A stretch of 64,000 bases of DNA, taken from positions 120,040,771 through 120,104,770 of the forward strand of contig JAUPFV010000001.1 of the NCBI GenBank assembly GCA_036936605.1. The letters are read 5' to 3'. Origin of the DNA: Limnanthes douglasii subsp. nivea (lineage: Eukaryota; Streptophyta; Magnoliopsida; Brassicales; Limnanthaceae). The position numbers were made by a program, and so were the translations under genes. The first letter of the stretch is position 1; each line of letters starts with the position of its first letter. The notes under the pieces are model-generated. The model did no database searches, was not told the DNA's origin, and saw nothing but the letters and a program-made list of their open reading frames with translations. Below are positions 11,990 to 22,929 of this stretch, in pieces.

Positions 11990-13195
11990 GTTTTTATTCA
12001 TTCTGGAATCAATGACTTAACTACACGATCTATCAACCTTTTTCTCAAAATATTTTTGGTTGAGAACCTCACCAATAACTTATTATCAATTTGTAAGATA
12101 TTCCACCTAGTTTATCTAAGAGTGCTTTATTAAAATTATTTGTACCCTTAAATCGTAGCCCTTCTTTCTTTTTTGGTCTACACGTCTTGTCTTATGACAT
12201 CCAATGTATATATTTACCCTCCTCGGATGAACCCTAAAGCAAATATCTAATAATTTGATCGATTTTATTGCATACATGTACCCGAAACTTCATTATTTCG
12301 CATAATATAAGTCGAGATCACGCTCAAGACTGATTATTCCAGAGTTATGTGACCCGCTAGAGAGAAATTATATGTTTAACTATTCGATAATTGCCCCTCA
12401 TATTCTTAGTCATCTGCCGATAAAACCCCATAGAGAAATAACCTGAAGGAATTAGCATACACAGACACGTCCATAAGAATTCACGAAGAAAAAAACCACT
12501 CATAGACGTCAAATAAATTTTGCATCATTATTGTACATTTTTTGAAAATAGAATTATCAACTTCTTATCGCTTTTGATTGGGCGGTATCATCGGACAATA
12601 TACGTTATAATCCATTAATCAAGTCAACTTGTTCTTCTGAAAACTCTACAAACAACATTAAACCATATGCAAAGAAGATGTGAGAGACCATTAAACCTTG
12701 CAAACGGAGTCGGAGTAGACATCATTCGACACTACTACAAGGCCTCTAAATAATAAAATATAATCTTTCAATACACGTGACAAAAAGGTAAGCATCCAAC
12801 GGATCCTCTTTCCTGATACTCGTTGAGGTGTGCAAGGCTTAAGCGACTCTCCATATAATTTACATCGAATTCGACCTCATAACGGTAATGATAAACCTTA
12901 TATATATTGTTGGGAGCCCAAATTGAGTAATGGTGTCCTCAATGAACCGCTAGCTAAATTTATTTTATGTTTTGGCTAGGTCAATCTTAACCATCATATA
13001 TTTAGGTACCCTAATGGCTCTATGCAACCGATGGTCCACCTCTTGTACAAAAACTATGTTATCAATAGTAGGCCGCTCGGGTTTTGAAGGGTTTGATGGA
13101 AACACGACCTCCGAAATCTCCTCATCTGAAATTTTTTCAACTAGACGATCTAATTTGAATTTCCTCATGTGAGGAATATACAGAATGGAAACAGA
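11990..13195 (-). pseudogene. LINE (L1-type) reverse transcriptase remnant
   Basis: On the minus strand 13168-12965 reads ISDEEISEVVFPSNPSKP and then IDNIVFVQEVDHRL...VKIDLAKT, matching the start of plant L1 RT. The DNA between these two motifs is deleted. Further on, DPLDAYLFVTCIERL (about 12810) and VSHIFFAYGLMLF (about 12680) are the RT palm, with the FADD box changed to FAYG. About 12400-12030 fits the region following RT (LSVISTYIM..., then TKKEGLRFKGTNNFNKALL). Stops are frequent. No LTR is associated, as expected for a LINE. The end toward 11000 is unclear. Confidence 0.75.
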
Positions 13196-13256
13196 CTAAC
13201 AAAATCGTTATATATGGAATACGATTTCTAAAATAAGATTTAATCAACCTTTGAAC

Positions 13257-15650
13257 CAGTGGCGAAACCATGAATCAAAATAAATAAATGTTAAATAATT
13301 TTTATAAAACTCATTCAATTTTTTAGTAACTGATTGATGACAATTGACTATGACGATTCACCATGTTTTATAATCTTCGTAAAATGGTTTCATTATCAGT
13401 TTCTATAAAAAAATTATCTTTTATTGTATACAACTAAAAGGCCATTTATCCAAATGTGTCCCATCATATTCGGCAAGTACATAGTCATAAGAGTTATTGC
13501 ATAAAATATTATTTATACTGATGTTGTAGCAATAAAAAAGACTAATGTCAATTCAATCCAATGATACACCAATGAGAAACTTTAATGTCTTTCATTAGCA
13601 ACTAGTATTTTAGCTAAATCTCTCGAATCTTCAATATTGGAGAACTCGGCCTTGTCAATTATATCGTCGATGTATGTTTTAAGTTGGAATGTAAGCATGC
13701 TAGATGAACCAACTCTTCAATATTAAAATTAGCAAATGATGTTTTTGGACTAAGACAATTTATGCAAGTAAAAAAATCTGTATTTACTTCAGGAAAATAA
13801 TGTTTCATCTCTTAAATAAGTAAATCCATAACCTATGGAATTGGAGAGAATAAGAATTTAGAATTATATGTACACATATTATAACTTTAAATTACAATCA
13901 AAGACGTACTAAATTTACTTGGCAACAAATCTCCACCTTATAATGATGATGATTAGTTACATGACCATCTCACTTCATACGCACACGGATCTTGATTGTA
14001 TATTCTATATTAACAATATCAATAGAATTAGACATGCAAAATATCTCAAATTTGGTAAAAAATATATCCCATCTAGTCTCTCTATAATTGTGCAATATCT
14101 TTTAAGTTGTATCAACCAAATAAATAGTTTGCATAATATTTTAGTCCCTTTATTGTAACCATCATGATAAATTATATATTAACCCAGACACCTCTATTAT
14201 CAAATTCAAAATAAAGATAAAGGCATAAGTTTCCATTTTCATAACCAATGTTTTTTTGTATGCCTCTATTATCTAGATTAGAATCATCTTCATATACATG
14301 TTCAAACACTTCAATTATTGAATACCACATATATTTCAACTTTAGAGAACTATTAAAATGTGATCCCTATCGACTGTCACCTAGTCGCTTCAAACTCATT
14401 TATTGGGATTTCATTTCTTCACTTGTAATTTCCCCACTTTCAAAATATGCAACAGATCTTTCATACTCAATGTCATGTAGCTTAGTTTTACTTGTACAAG
14501 ATGTTCCACATGTGTTTACAATCATAGTTATAATGCTGAAAAAATCACTAATAGTACTATGGTCTTCGCAACAATGACAACAACTAGTTGGAGTTTGCGC
14601 GCAAAACAATGACTGTATGTGTCAAATTCATTTTCATTCAATATAAGTGTTTTCAAACCATTAAATTGACCCCACATATTAGACACACCATCATAACCTT
14701 GACCCATCGATTGTTACAAAGATAAATTATGTTTAGCAAATACTACGTCTACTCTTTATTTCAAAGATTTTCTAGTTCTATCAGCAACATGAACCAATAT
14801 TAAAAATATTTAATTACCTCTCCGTCATTATTAACATATTTAATCACCGTAGCTATTTTCTCTTTAATCGACATGTCACGTGCTTTATCAACCAAAACGA
14901 AGAAATTATGATCCTTGATATCTTTTAATATGACTTTTGTAGTGTAAAACAACACAATAATTTGTCAAATCTTTCTAAACTACTAAAGAAATTATCTGAT
15001 TATTATTAGGTGAGTAATGTAATCGTTGTAAAATATTTTTTACACTCAAGATACTAGCCAAGCATTTCTAAAAATTTCACATGTTTAATGATTTTGATGA
15101 TTTATCATGTCCACAAAAAGTCAATCATTAATATAAAGGTAATCTGATCACATCTAAAAATGTACTTAGGCGCACATGATAGTTTATTATTTATCTTTGA
15201 TTTTAGAACTAGTGAAACATTTGTCGAGCCTGATCATGTGTACTATTCACATCACCTTCATATTCTTTGAATTTTTCATGTGTTTTTTTCCAGTTCTTAA
15301 AACCCTCTATAACAAACATATCATCTCCAAAAAGATTAGTATTAAGTGGTTTAAAATGGTTACACCCAAACAAATATTGCATCCATGTGCACACTATATT
15401 CAAACCATGTAACTTGAAAATTCTGGTTGTCTTTCTTTGTTTTGGGACAAATATGATGTTTTGATTGGCAAGGTCGTTTAGAGATGTATTATTGTCTAAT
15501 TTTATCTCTCAAGTTGATATCAAAATTTCTAATGGGTTCTCGTAGTCCTGGATCAGTCATTATATCTTTCTTCGGTTAAAATTCTACACTATCAACGTTA
15601 GCCCTTAATACAGGGACAATCAGATTAGGATGAGTTATATTATTACTGCA
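13257..15650 (-). pseudogene. hAT-superfamily transposase (TTF / DUF4371 type), broken
   Basis: On the minus strand a TTF-like zinc-finger start is visible at about 15562-15480 (TDPGLREPIRNFDINLRDK). Then FGDDMFVIEGFKNWKKTHEKF...NSTHDQARQMF lies at 15340-15209. The catalytic region follows near 14920-14560 (DKARDMSIKEK-like, then GQGYDGVSNMWGQFNGLKTL and YSHCFARKLQLVVV), then ISDFFSIITMIVNTCGTS, a YFESGEITSEE segment near 14420, and a decayed C-terminal dimerisation part near 13800-13500 (INCLSPKTSFANFNIEELVHLA). This is the order of plant ZMYM-like hAT transposases. A possible hAT terminus, cagtggcgaaaccatgaa, starts at 13257. I did not find its partner at the other end. Many stops. Confidence 0.8.
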
Positions 15651-15828
15651 GAGACTACCTAAATACCAACATTACTCGAATTGTTTTAGCAAAATCACGC
15701 TCCATTATAAGTCTGCAACCATTAAATCAATTATAAGATATGTTATTTGAATAAATAATAAATAAATTGAAAAACCTTATTAAAATATAATAGTTTTACA
15801 TATAAAAATAATATTAAGTTAGCAAATA

Positions 15829-15857
15829 AAATATATATATATATATATATATATATA
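15829..15857. repeat. (AT)n microsatellite
   Basis: About 29 bp of uninterrupted AT in the AT-rich interval (15650-16077) between the hAT remnant and T2. The rest of that interval shows no gene. Confidence 0.9.
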
Positions 15858-16077
15858 ATTCATAAAAACCATAATCTTCCTAATTTATGGAAAACATATA
15901 TATATTTATTGTAAATAAGGAATTGAATCATTTGATAAAAACCAAATATTTTATCCAACTGTAACTTTTTATTTCGTGCTGATGCATTTTTATTTGATTT
16001 AGATCTTAAATATTCATCGTAATTTACTAAACGAATTTATAGGTGTTTATTATTATTATCACCATCAACATCATCAT

Positions 16078-16467
16078 TGATGGGGTTGTAAATATTCAAA
16101 GGTGATTGCGTTTAGAGGGTCAGATTTCTTCGAGGGTCAATTTTGACCTAGGGTAAATGCTACACTTTTACCGTTTGACTTATATATCCATGAACAAAAG
16201 TACTTAATACCTTCTCAATTATTATTTTGGATGAAATATATGAATGAATAATTTTTAATAAGCTTTTCAACCATGACTCGACCCGTTTGGCCCATTAACC
16301 CCAAGTCAGCCTATAAAAACTCTGAAAAACAACATTTAAGAGGGTTGAACATTATATCTCTAAACATTAAATACAACAGCTTAATTATCTCTTTACTTCC
16401 TATCTTATACTTATTATACCACCATAAAATTAATTAAATATCTTTTGAACCGATTTAAACCATTTCA
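16078..16467 (+). repeat. T2 5' LTR
   Basis: Starts tgatggggttgtaaat and ends aaaccatttca. It shares with the LTRs of T3, S1 and S2 the downstream block 'ttaaatacaacagcttaattatc'-like sequence and the CA end. A TATA-like cctataaaaactc lies near 16311. The 5' limit is set by the TG start and by analogy with S2 (tgatgagtcc). The partner LTR is missing, so no duplication of the target can be shown. Confidence 0.72.
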
Positions 16468-16487
16468 AATTGACGACCACAATGGAA
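16468..16487 (+). other. T2 primer-binding site
   Basis: aattgacgaccacaatgg directly after the LTR. T3 has aattggcgaccacaatgg at the same position, with one difference. Confidence 0.7.
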
Positions 16488-17900
16488 GAAAAGTACCTGC
16501 ATAACGAAATCCAAAACCTGACGTAAAAGATCAGCCTTTTAAACTTTTTGGAAGTGGATCACGAGATGCAAACTGACCCTCATCTTGAGAACGAAGAAGT
16601 TAGAATCAAAGAAGAATAAGTGCATAAATCACATGTGGATAATGAAGCCGAAGAAAGACTTCATATACAAAAGGAAAGAGATCAGTAGCAAAGAGAAATT
16701 GAGGATTTGAGAGCCAAAAGATAGCCTCATAAGAATCTAGAGGGGAAAATTCCATCAAAGAACCAAAAATCCAATGAGCCAGATGATAATCCACAACATA
16801 ATCCAGAATTATGCCAAGATGATCAATACTCTAAAACACGTCAAGATTCTACAAATAAGCACTGAGCTAATCACTATTCTAGCAGTTCATAGTCTATTGA
16901 GGACTCTACAACATCGTTAGAAATCCCCTCATCTTCTTCGAGCAGTGATCATTGTTGTAAAAAAATAAAGAAAAACTTTGATCCAAGAAACATTGGAATA
17001 AACACCACAAATTGAGTAAGCACGGTTCTTTGGGAAATAAAATGTACCAAAAGGGTGAGGTGAAAAAGAAAGAATATCAGGGAAGATGAAAGGGTGAGCT
17101 CATCATAGTATAGATTACTTAGTGAGTGATTAATTTATTATTTAATCTGAGCCTCAGATATTTTCCACTTCGAATGAGGATCATTTGTTCAATCAAGGAT
17201 CTAATTGGAGGCAGTCACTTTTGTCTTCGAAAATCCTCTCCGGACATCTACTTAGGCGCTTTGATATCTCAAAAATGGAAAACTATGATGGGATCCAAGA
17301 CCCTGATAACCATCTTGAGCAGTTTAAGAATTTCATGATGAGTTTTGATGATAATGACTAGCAAATTTGTATAGTTTTTTCTCAAACCTTCAAGGATAGC
17401 GCCTTGAAGAGTTATAACAGATTACCGTAGGGGTCGATCAAGAAATTTGATATATTCTGGATGACTTTCGAAAGACAATTCGTAGGAAGCAAAATGTTAA
17501 GAGGAAATGGGGATAGTATAATCCATTGTTGGCAGCACCCTAATGAATCGTTAAAAGATTATACGCAATGTTTTGTGAATACTAAAGATGGATTGGCAGA
17601 ATACTTTGAACAAGTGGTTCTAACTGCAGTTTGATAAGGACTGTTAGCTAGAGAATTAGCTTATGCAGTTACCCGCAAAACAATCTATGACTTGGGGTGG
17701 TTTTTTTAACCAAATTGGAAAGTAAATCACATTAGCGGAAACTAAAAGGTTAAGACCGCCCCATCGACATAGAATTTCCCCTCTAACTCCTCATCAACCT
17801 AGATCGAGCAGTCACCTCAGGGTTGTAATTTAGATCAAGGGGAAATCAATGGTATCAACCTAGTTATTTTGTAGAACTGATTAAAACTATTGCAATTATA
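16482..17900 (+). pseudogene. T2 Gag
   Basis: An ATG at 16482 starts a charged N-terminal part with a Ser-rich segment near 16900 (IPSSSSSSDHC). The capsid core is at about 17260-17620: ISKMENYDGIQDPDNHLEQF, then FMMSFDDND and FVGSKMLRGNGDSIIHC, closely parallel to T3. Multiple stop codons (for example in the N-terminal third and around 17637) break it. No zinc knuckle could be read with confidence. Confidence 0.8.
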
Positions 17901-19940
17901 TATGACAGGTCGAAGAATTTTTATGCAATTATGAAGGCCCTGATCCATCCAAACTCCAAGGGAGAATCGAAACATCTAACATCTTACTCCTATCCACCTA
18001 TAAGTTAATAAAGAATCTATTCATTATTCTCTGATCGAACATAACCATAGTGGGGTTTACATGTAACTTACGTTATTGGGAAGTTCTAAGGATAAGAAAT
18101 TCTTGGCAAATGACCATTTTAGAAACTTGTAAGATTTTTATTTGTAGTGGTGGATTGTCTGACCCTTTATAATTCCATCTTTGGCAGATCTTGACTATCA
18201 ATAATGCATGATTTTTGCACCAACTGTTCACTAAATTTTAAAATACACCGTTGGAGGTCATGTAGGGGTGGTTTGGAGTAATCAAAAGTTGGCTAGGGAA
18301 TGTTATGTCACAGCTTTTTCTCTAAAGTCTCTGGAAAATATGACAGCTAAAAAAGAATAACCGTTACTAGATTCCTCTTTGGATCCAAGCAAGATAAGAG
18401 AAACTCATAGTATATTTATTCCTATTGAGATGGTTTAATTGTAAAGTTTTGCAGATGGAGAAGGTGTTAGAATTTGAACTAAATTGTCATCGAAATCGAG
18501 AGAAAAGTTGTTTTTCTTACCCAAGAATTTGCATGTGCTCTTCTGGTGTGATGAAAATGTAAAAGGCGTACCAGCTAGAATCATTTTCCATAAGTTATAT
18601 GTACGATCTGATGCAAGACTAGTAATAGAGAGAGAAGAATGGTGAAAATTTAATGGCCAATTATTTAGCCACTATTGCATACACCGAAGCATGTCATTGT
18701 ATTTTTATACAAGAGTTCATTTCCATAACAACAACCCTCGAAATAGGAGTTGGAACTGCGGATAATTTTGAAGTATCTACAATAACAAGTTAATATTGGA
18801 GACATGAGATCCAAGAATTCATTACTTAATGAAGCCTTCCCAAAGACAAAAGTCAAGCTAAGAAATTAAACATTAAATCACATGGAACTGATGATATTTT
18901 AGAACGCTTCTCTCGCATTGCCTCAGATCCGAAAAGTCCCAAGTAATTATATCTAAATTACATGATGGAGAAGACTCTTCCCATTATGACTGGAAGGGTC
19001 TTGTTAGTGAGATATTATTGGCCATCCATCATGGTGGATGCTAAAGAGCTAGTTAAAAGATACGATCCATGCCAGAAATTCGGAAATTCAATATATGTAC
19101 CAGCAATTCTTATGGAATCAATATCTGAAGTAGTGCATTTTGATAGATGATGGATTTATTTTGTGGGCCCTCTACCAATGGATTTCGAATGATATTGAAC
19201 CATTATACTAGTTTTGGATTATTTCTCTAAGTGGGTAAAAGTTGCGCCTCTCTCCATAATTATTGCAAATACAGTAATCAAGTTTATCATTTCCAATATA
19301 TGTGGTAGATTTGGAATTCCAAAACATATTAGGACATATAATGATCCTCAGTTCGACAACATGGACATGTAAGTGTTTTGTATATCTAGAAGAATTCGAC
19401 ATTGTTTCTATTCAGCTTTTCATCTCTAAGATAACGGATATATAAACGTTATGGACAAAATTAATTTGATGGGTCTTAAAAAAAATTTAGATTGGACATC
19501 AGGCAAATGGCCAAATTACTTACAAGAAGTATTGTGGGCTTATCGAACCACTCCTCATACTGTCGCAAGAGAATATCATTTTGCTTTGGTTTATAGGATG
19601 GATGCAATAACACCAATAGGATAGTGAGACAACAGTAAGAGCTCATCTAAACGTAATTGAAGAAAAAAGAATCAAAGCTCACTTAAGAACGATACATTAT
19701 CAATGTTTAATGAGAATTAAGTATGCATCTAGAATACAAAGAAGAGAATTCAAAGTGAGGGATAATATTTTGAGAAAAGTATTGTTATACACCTAAGACA
19801 GGAAATTCAGAAAGCTGGCACTAAATTGGGAATGACCATACACTTTGTGCGAAATATTAAATGGGGAATGTATCATTTAGTTGATCAAGAATTTAGCTCT
19901 TTGAGACACCCGTGGAACATCTAACACTTAAGGTTGTACA
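17900..19940 (+). pseudogene. T2 pol: protease remnant and integrase, RT deleted
   Basis: Protease traces lie near 18130-18260 (a degenerate PTSYNAIFGR-like stretch). The segment just before RT is at 18500-18640 (LPKNLHVLFWCDENVKGVPARII). The next readable piece (18650-18720, LMANYLATIAYTEACHCIFIQEF) already belongs to the end of the second RNase H, so about 1.9 kb is missing compared with T3. The integrase is recognisable: TGRVLLVRYYWPSIMVDAKE (18985), VGPLPM...LDYFSKWVKVAPLS, TYNDPQFDN where T3 has TDNGPQFDN, YLQEVLWAYRTTP, and the end RHPWNI. One catalytic position is therefore altered by eye. Confidence 0.83.
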
Positions 19941-19994
19941 TTGAGTAAATATACATTTTAAATATTTACTTTGTTTTTGTTCACTGTAAATAAT

Positions 19995-20050
19995 TTGGAG
20001 GCATACGTTTTCCTGTTGTAGTGGCTCAGGGAGGTTTTAACAAGGTGTTT
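19995..20050 (+). promoter_or_regulatory. Conserved block just downstream of pol (T2 copy)
   Basis: ggaggcatacgttttcctgt, then caggg and gaggttttaacaaggtgttt. It aligns with T3 (34687-34740) and T1 (1447-1497, minus strand). Confidence 0.6.
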
Positions 20051-20106
20051 GAATAATTATTCATCTACTTTCTTTGTTTTAAAGGAATTTTTCTCATAAG
20101 TATTTT

Positions 20107-20545
20107 TGTGTATTAATTTTATGTGCCTTCGAATGGATTACCTTAAATGGCTTATATAGTAAATTTGTGTGCATTTGAATAGATTAACTTTGAATGACTT
20201 GTGTATTAATTTTGTGTGCCTTTAAATGAATTACCTTCGAATGTCTTGTGTATTACTTTTGTGCGCCTTCAAATGGATTACCTTCGAATGTCTTGTGTAT
20301 TAATTTTGTGTGACTTCGAATGGATTACCTTTAAATGACTTTATTAATTTTGTGTGCCTTTGAATGGACTACCTTCGAATGGATTGTGTATTAATTTTGT
20401 GTGCCTTCAAATGGATCACATTTGAATGGATTGTGTATTAATTTTGTATTCCTTCGAATGGATTACCTTTGAATGGCTTGTGTAGTAATTTTAGATGTCT
20501 TCGAATGAGTCAACTTTGAATGGCTTATATATTGAGTTTTTGTAC
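20107..20545. repeat. 47-bp tandem repeat, about 9 copies
   Basis: The unit approximates tgtgtattaattttgtgtgc followed by cttcgaatggattaccttcg and aatggct. Each copy holds two half-similar 'cttcgaatgg' motifs. Copies vary by substitution and one is shortened near 20336. It lies between pol and the antisense extra ORF, the same site as the T1 repeat. The Retand family of this lineage is known for an amplified tandem repeat in its 3' untranslated region. Confidence 0.88.
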
Positions 20546-20703
20546 ATTTAAATGGATAAGTGGATTATTTTCGAATAAACTCGATCAATGTATGGAAATA
20601 AAAAGTTGTAAAATGGAACCTAAAATAAAAATTTTAAAAATATCTTGGCATTACCAAGAACTTACATAAAAATATCTGAAGAAGACGGTAAAATACCTTG
20701 TAT

Positions 20704-22209
20704 TCAACAAAGACTTGTATGGTACAACAATATATAAATCGATTTTCCTTTGGTCTTGTCCCCATCAGAATTTCCTTCTCTTTCTTCTTCCGAACTCCTA
20801 TCTTTGGAGTCCTTTGCATCACTATTATCAGACCCATCACTAGTTGAGTCCTCAAAAATACCCAGATGATCAGATATGACCATATCAGGGGGAAACAAGT
20901 TTTCTGGGACCGATCCCCACAAAGACCTGATGACTAATTTAGAGAATCTCTTATGGAATTCCAACATCATGTCTAATCGAGGCATCCCTTTCGTTTAAGG
21001 ATTCTAAGATCCTATCAGAATATGCACCCAAATTCGATTGTATTTCTTTAGCATTAGCCTTAATAGAAGCTTCTTCATCTTTGCATTTTTTAATAAATGA
21101 CCTCATAATTAGTATTTTCCTTGAGTAAGTTTTCAAGGGAAAGATTATCAGTGGTTTTGTTGATTCTTCAAAAAAGTAATATCTTCAAAGCTAGAGTACT
21201 ACAGCCCTTCAAAAGCCTCATTTGCCTTTGCGAGTTCTTCTTTGAGGGAATTGACTTCTTTCGATAAGCGGTCAACCCTAACGTTTTCTTCTTCAAAAGA
21301 AACCTTTTGAGTATTTGTCTCCTCTTGAAGGGAAGTGATTGCCTTATTGTGGAAGTGAGTCTTGTTCAAGTGACATTCACATCTTCGAAGTGGTGCATAT
21401 AACACTTTGAAATGGTTGTTAAAGGAAAGAAGTTAGATACAAGTAATAAAATGTTTAAAGAAAATAATAGGAGTTCGAAGAGGATTTGAAAAGGTCTATA
21501 TGTGTTCTTCCAGAATCTGTAAGTTGACTTAGATTACCATGGGAGGTGATATTCTTACCATTCTTCCACCGCCCACTGATGAAGAGAAATTATGTCTTCT
21601 ATAATTTATCTGACTCCATATGATCATCTACCATATTATATTTATTCCCCATGTTAAAGTAGAAGGGAATTTAGGATTTACAAGACAGATCTGCAATAGC
21701 AATAAGTTGTTCTATTAACATCAAGATTTTGGATAGCCTAGATGATATGATGCATGCCATTAATGTGAACCAAGTGTTCAGAATAGCATGGCTCAGATAC
21801 AATTCCACTAAGCTAAAATAATTTAAGATCTCATGGTCTGAGGGAAATCAGAGGCCCCACTTGAGCACATCTGTATAAACCACCAGCTCCATAGATCACA
21901 GCTCATCGGAGTCTCTCCGGGTTTAAGTAGCATAACTTTGACAACTTCGGGGAACCCCCACATAGCACGAATAACTTCGCGTTATTTTCGTGAAAATAAG
22001 TATAGAAAATCTTATCTAGAGCCAAAAGATATTTGACAGTGACCTTCGCAAAGTTAGGCCTGACACGTCCAATCAAAGACGGAAGAAGCGATTCGAAATC
22101 TGTCTCAAGGGCTTTACCTATTCCATTTCCATTTTTACCATCACCTTTCTTTGAAGCTTTCTTTTTAACTGGCTTCAAAGTCTCCTCAGTTTTACCAAGC
22201 CTTAGCCAT
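20704..22209 (-). pseudogene. T2 additional ORF, antisense (PF04195-like N-terminus, coiled coil, acidic end)
   Basis: The best start is the ATG at 22207-22209 (aaATGGCTAAGGC), followed after a small frame shift by a Lys-rich stretch and LLPSLIGRVRPNFAKVTVKY (22080), comparable to T3 near 36440-36360. Near 21580 one frame reads FLFISGRWKNG, the motif also seen in T3 (FLFVSGTWENG) and T4 (FIFVSGNWERE). 21405-21199 is a strong coiled coil (EENVRVDRLSKEVNSLKEEL). 20985-20704 ends in an acidic Ser/Asp/Glu region. Stops and frame shifts throughout. Function unknown. PF04195-like proteins are described only as 'putative gypsy type transposon'. Confidence 0.75.
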
Positions 22210-22929
22210 TTCTACTTGTTTGTACATTATCTATTATACTAATCAGTGATTATCACCTTATTAAGGCACCCCATTACTTCATGGATTATATGCAAATAAC
22301 ATAAAATCGATCCAGCAATTTTTTTTACGAAACAATGGTGAGGGTGCCACTTGGTAACCATTTGATCAATGTAAATAATATGACGTATTGCCAGCAACGA
22401 TAAAAAATTTGAATATATAACAGCAGTGTACCACGTGGCGAACACTAGTAGGCGCGTGAGTTTGGTGTTTGGTGATTATGACACCGACCCACTTTTGTAA
22501 GGATGGCGCTTTGGTTTTGGGGGAAATATGTTGGGTTTTAATTACGAATGAAAATCGTCATCACATTACGCGTGCAGTAACTAAGTAGTTTCCAATCTCA
22601 CTTGCTTTCAAAAATATGCGAAGCAATATAGTTTTTGGTGGAAACCTTTTTTTTTACTTTTTCAAAAGAAAAAAAAGCTCGTTCGTCAAAGAAGAAAATC
22701 AACGCATCATTTCACCGTTTCTGTAAAAATTTATACAAACATTTATACTTCATTTGTCGTCTTATAACTAGCACCACCATATTGAAACCCTCTTGGCGTG
22801 GCTATAAGTGCTTGAGTAACTCCCTGCTAGTGGTAGTGGTGTTCGTGTGTGAGTTGTCCCCACGATTTATATGCTCTTACCCTTTCAATTTCAATTGAAT
22901 AAATGTAGTCACTCTAGTGAAATTGATGG
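22210..22929. promoter_or_regulatory. Head-to-head interval between the T2 and T4 extra ORFs
   Basis: No LTR is visible here although both elements should end in one. The interval separates two divergent extra ORFs (T2 leftwards, T4 rightwards). It holds a perfect G-box, accacgtggc, at about 22430 and a pyrimidine-rich leader near 22640-22740. A G-box also occurs upstream of the T3 extra ORF (37436). Promoter activity is inferred only. The junction between the two elements must lie inside, probably around 22450-22620. Confidence 0.45.

Larger units (their letters stand above)
16078..22600 (+). mobile_element. T2: Tat-lineage gypsy element without RT/RNase H
   Basis: A 5' LTR (16078-16467), primer-binding site, gag, protease, integrase, conserved block, tandem repeat and opposite-strand extra ORF follow in order on the plus strand. 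Everything from the start of RT to the end of the second RNase H is missing at about 18645. Dense stops show an old copy. No 3' LTR can be found: past the extra ORF the sequence passes directly into the mirror-image extra ORF of T4. The right boundary (about 22600) is therefore approximate. Confidence 0.85.
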
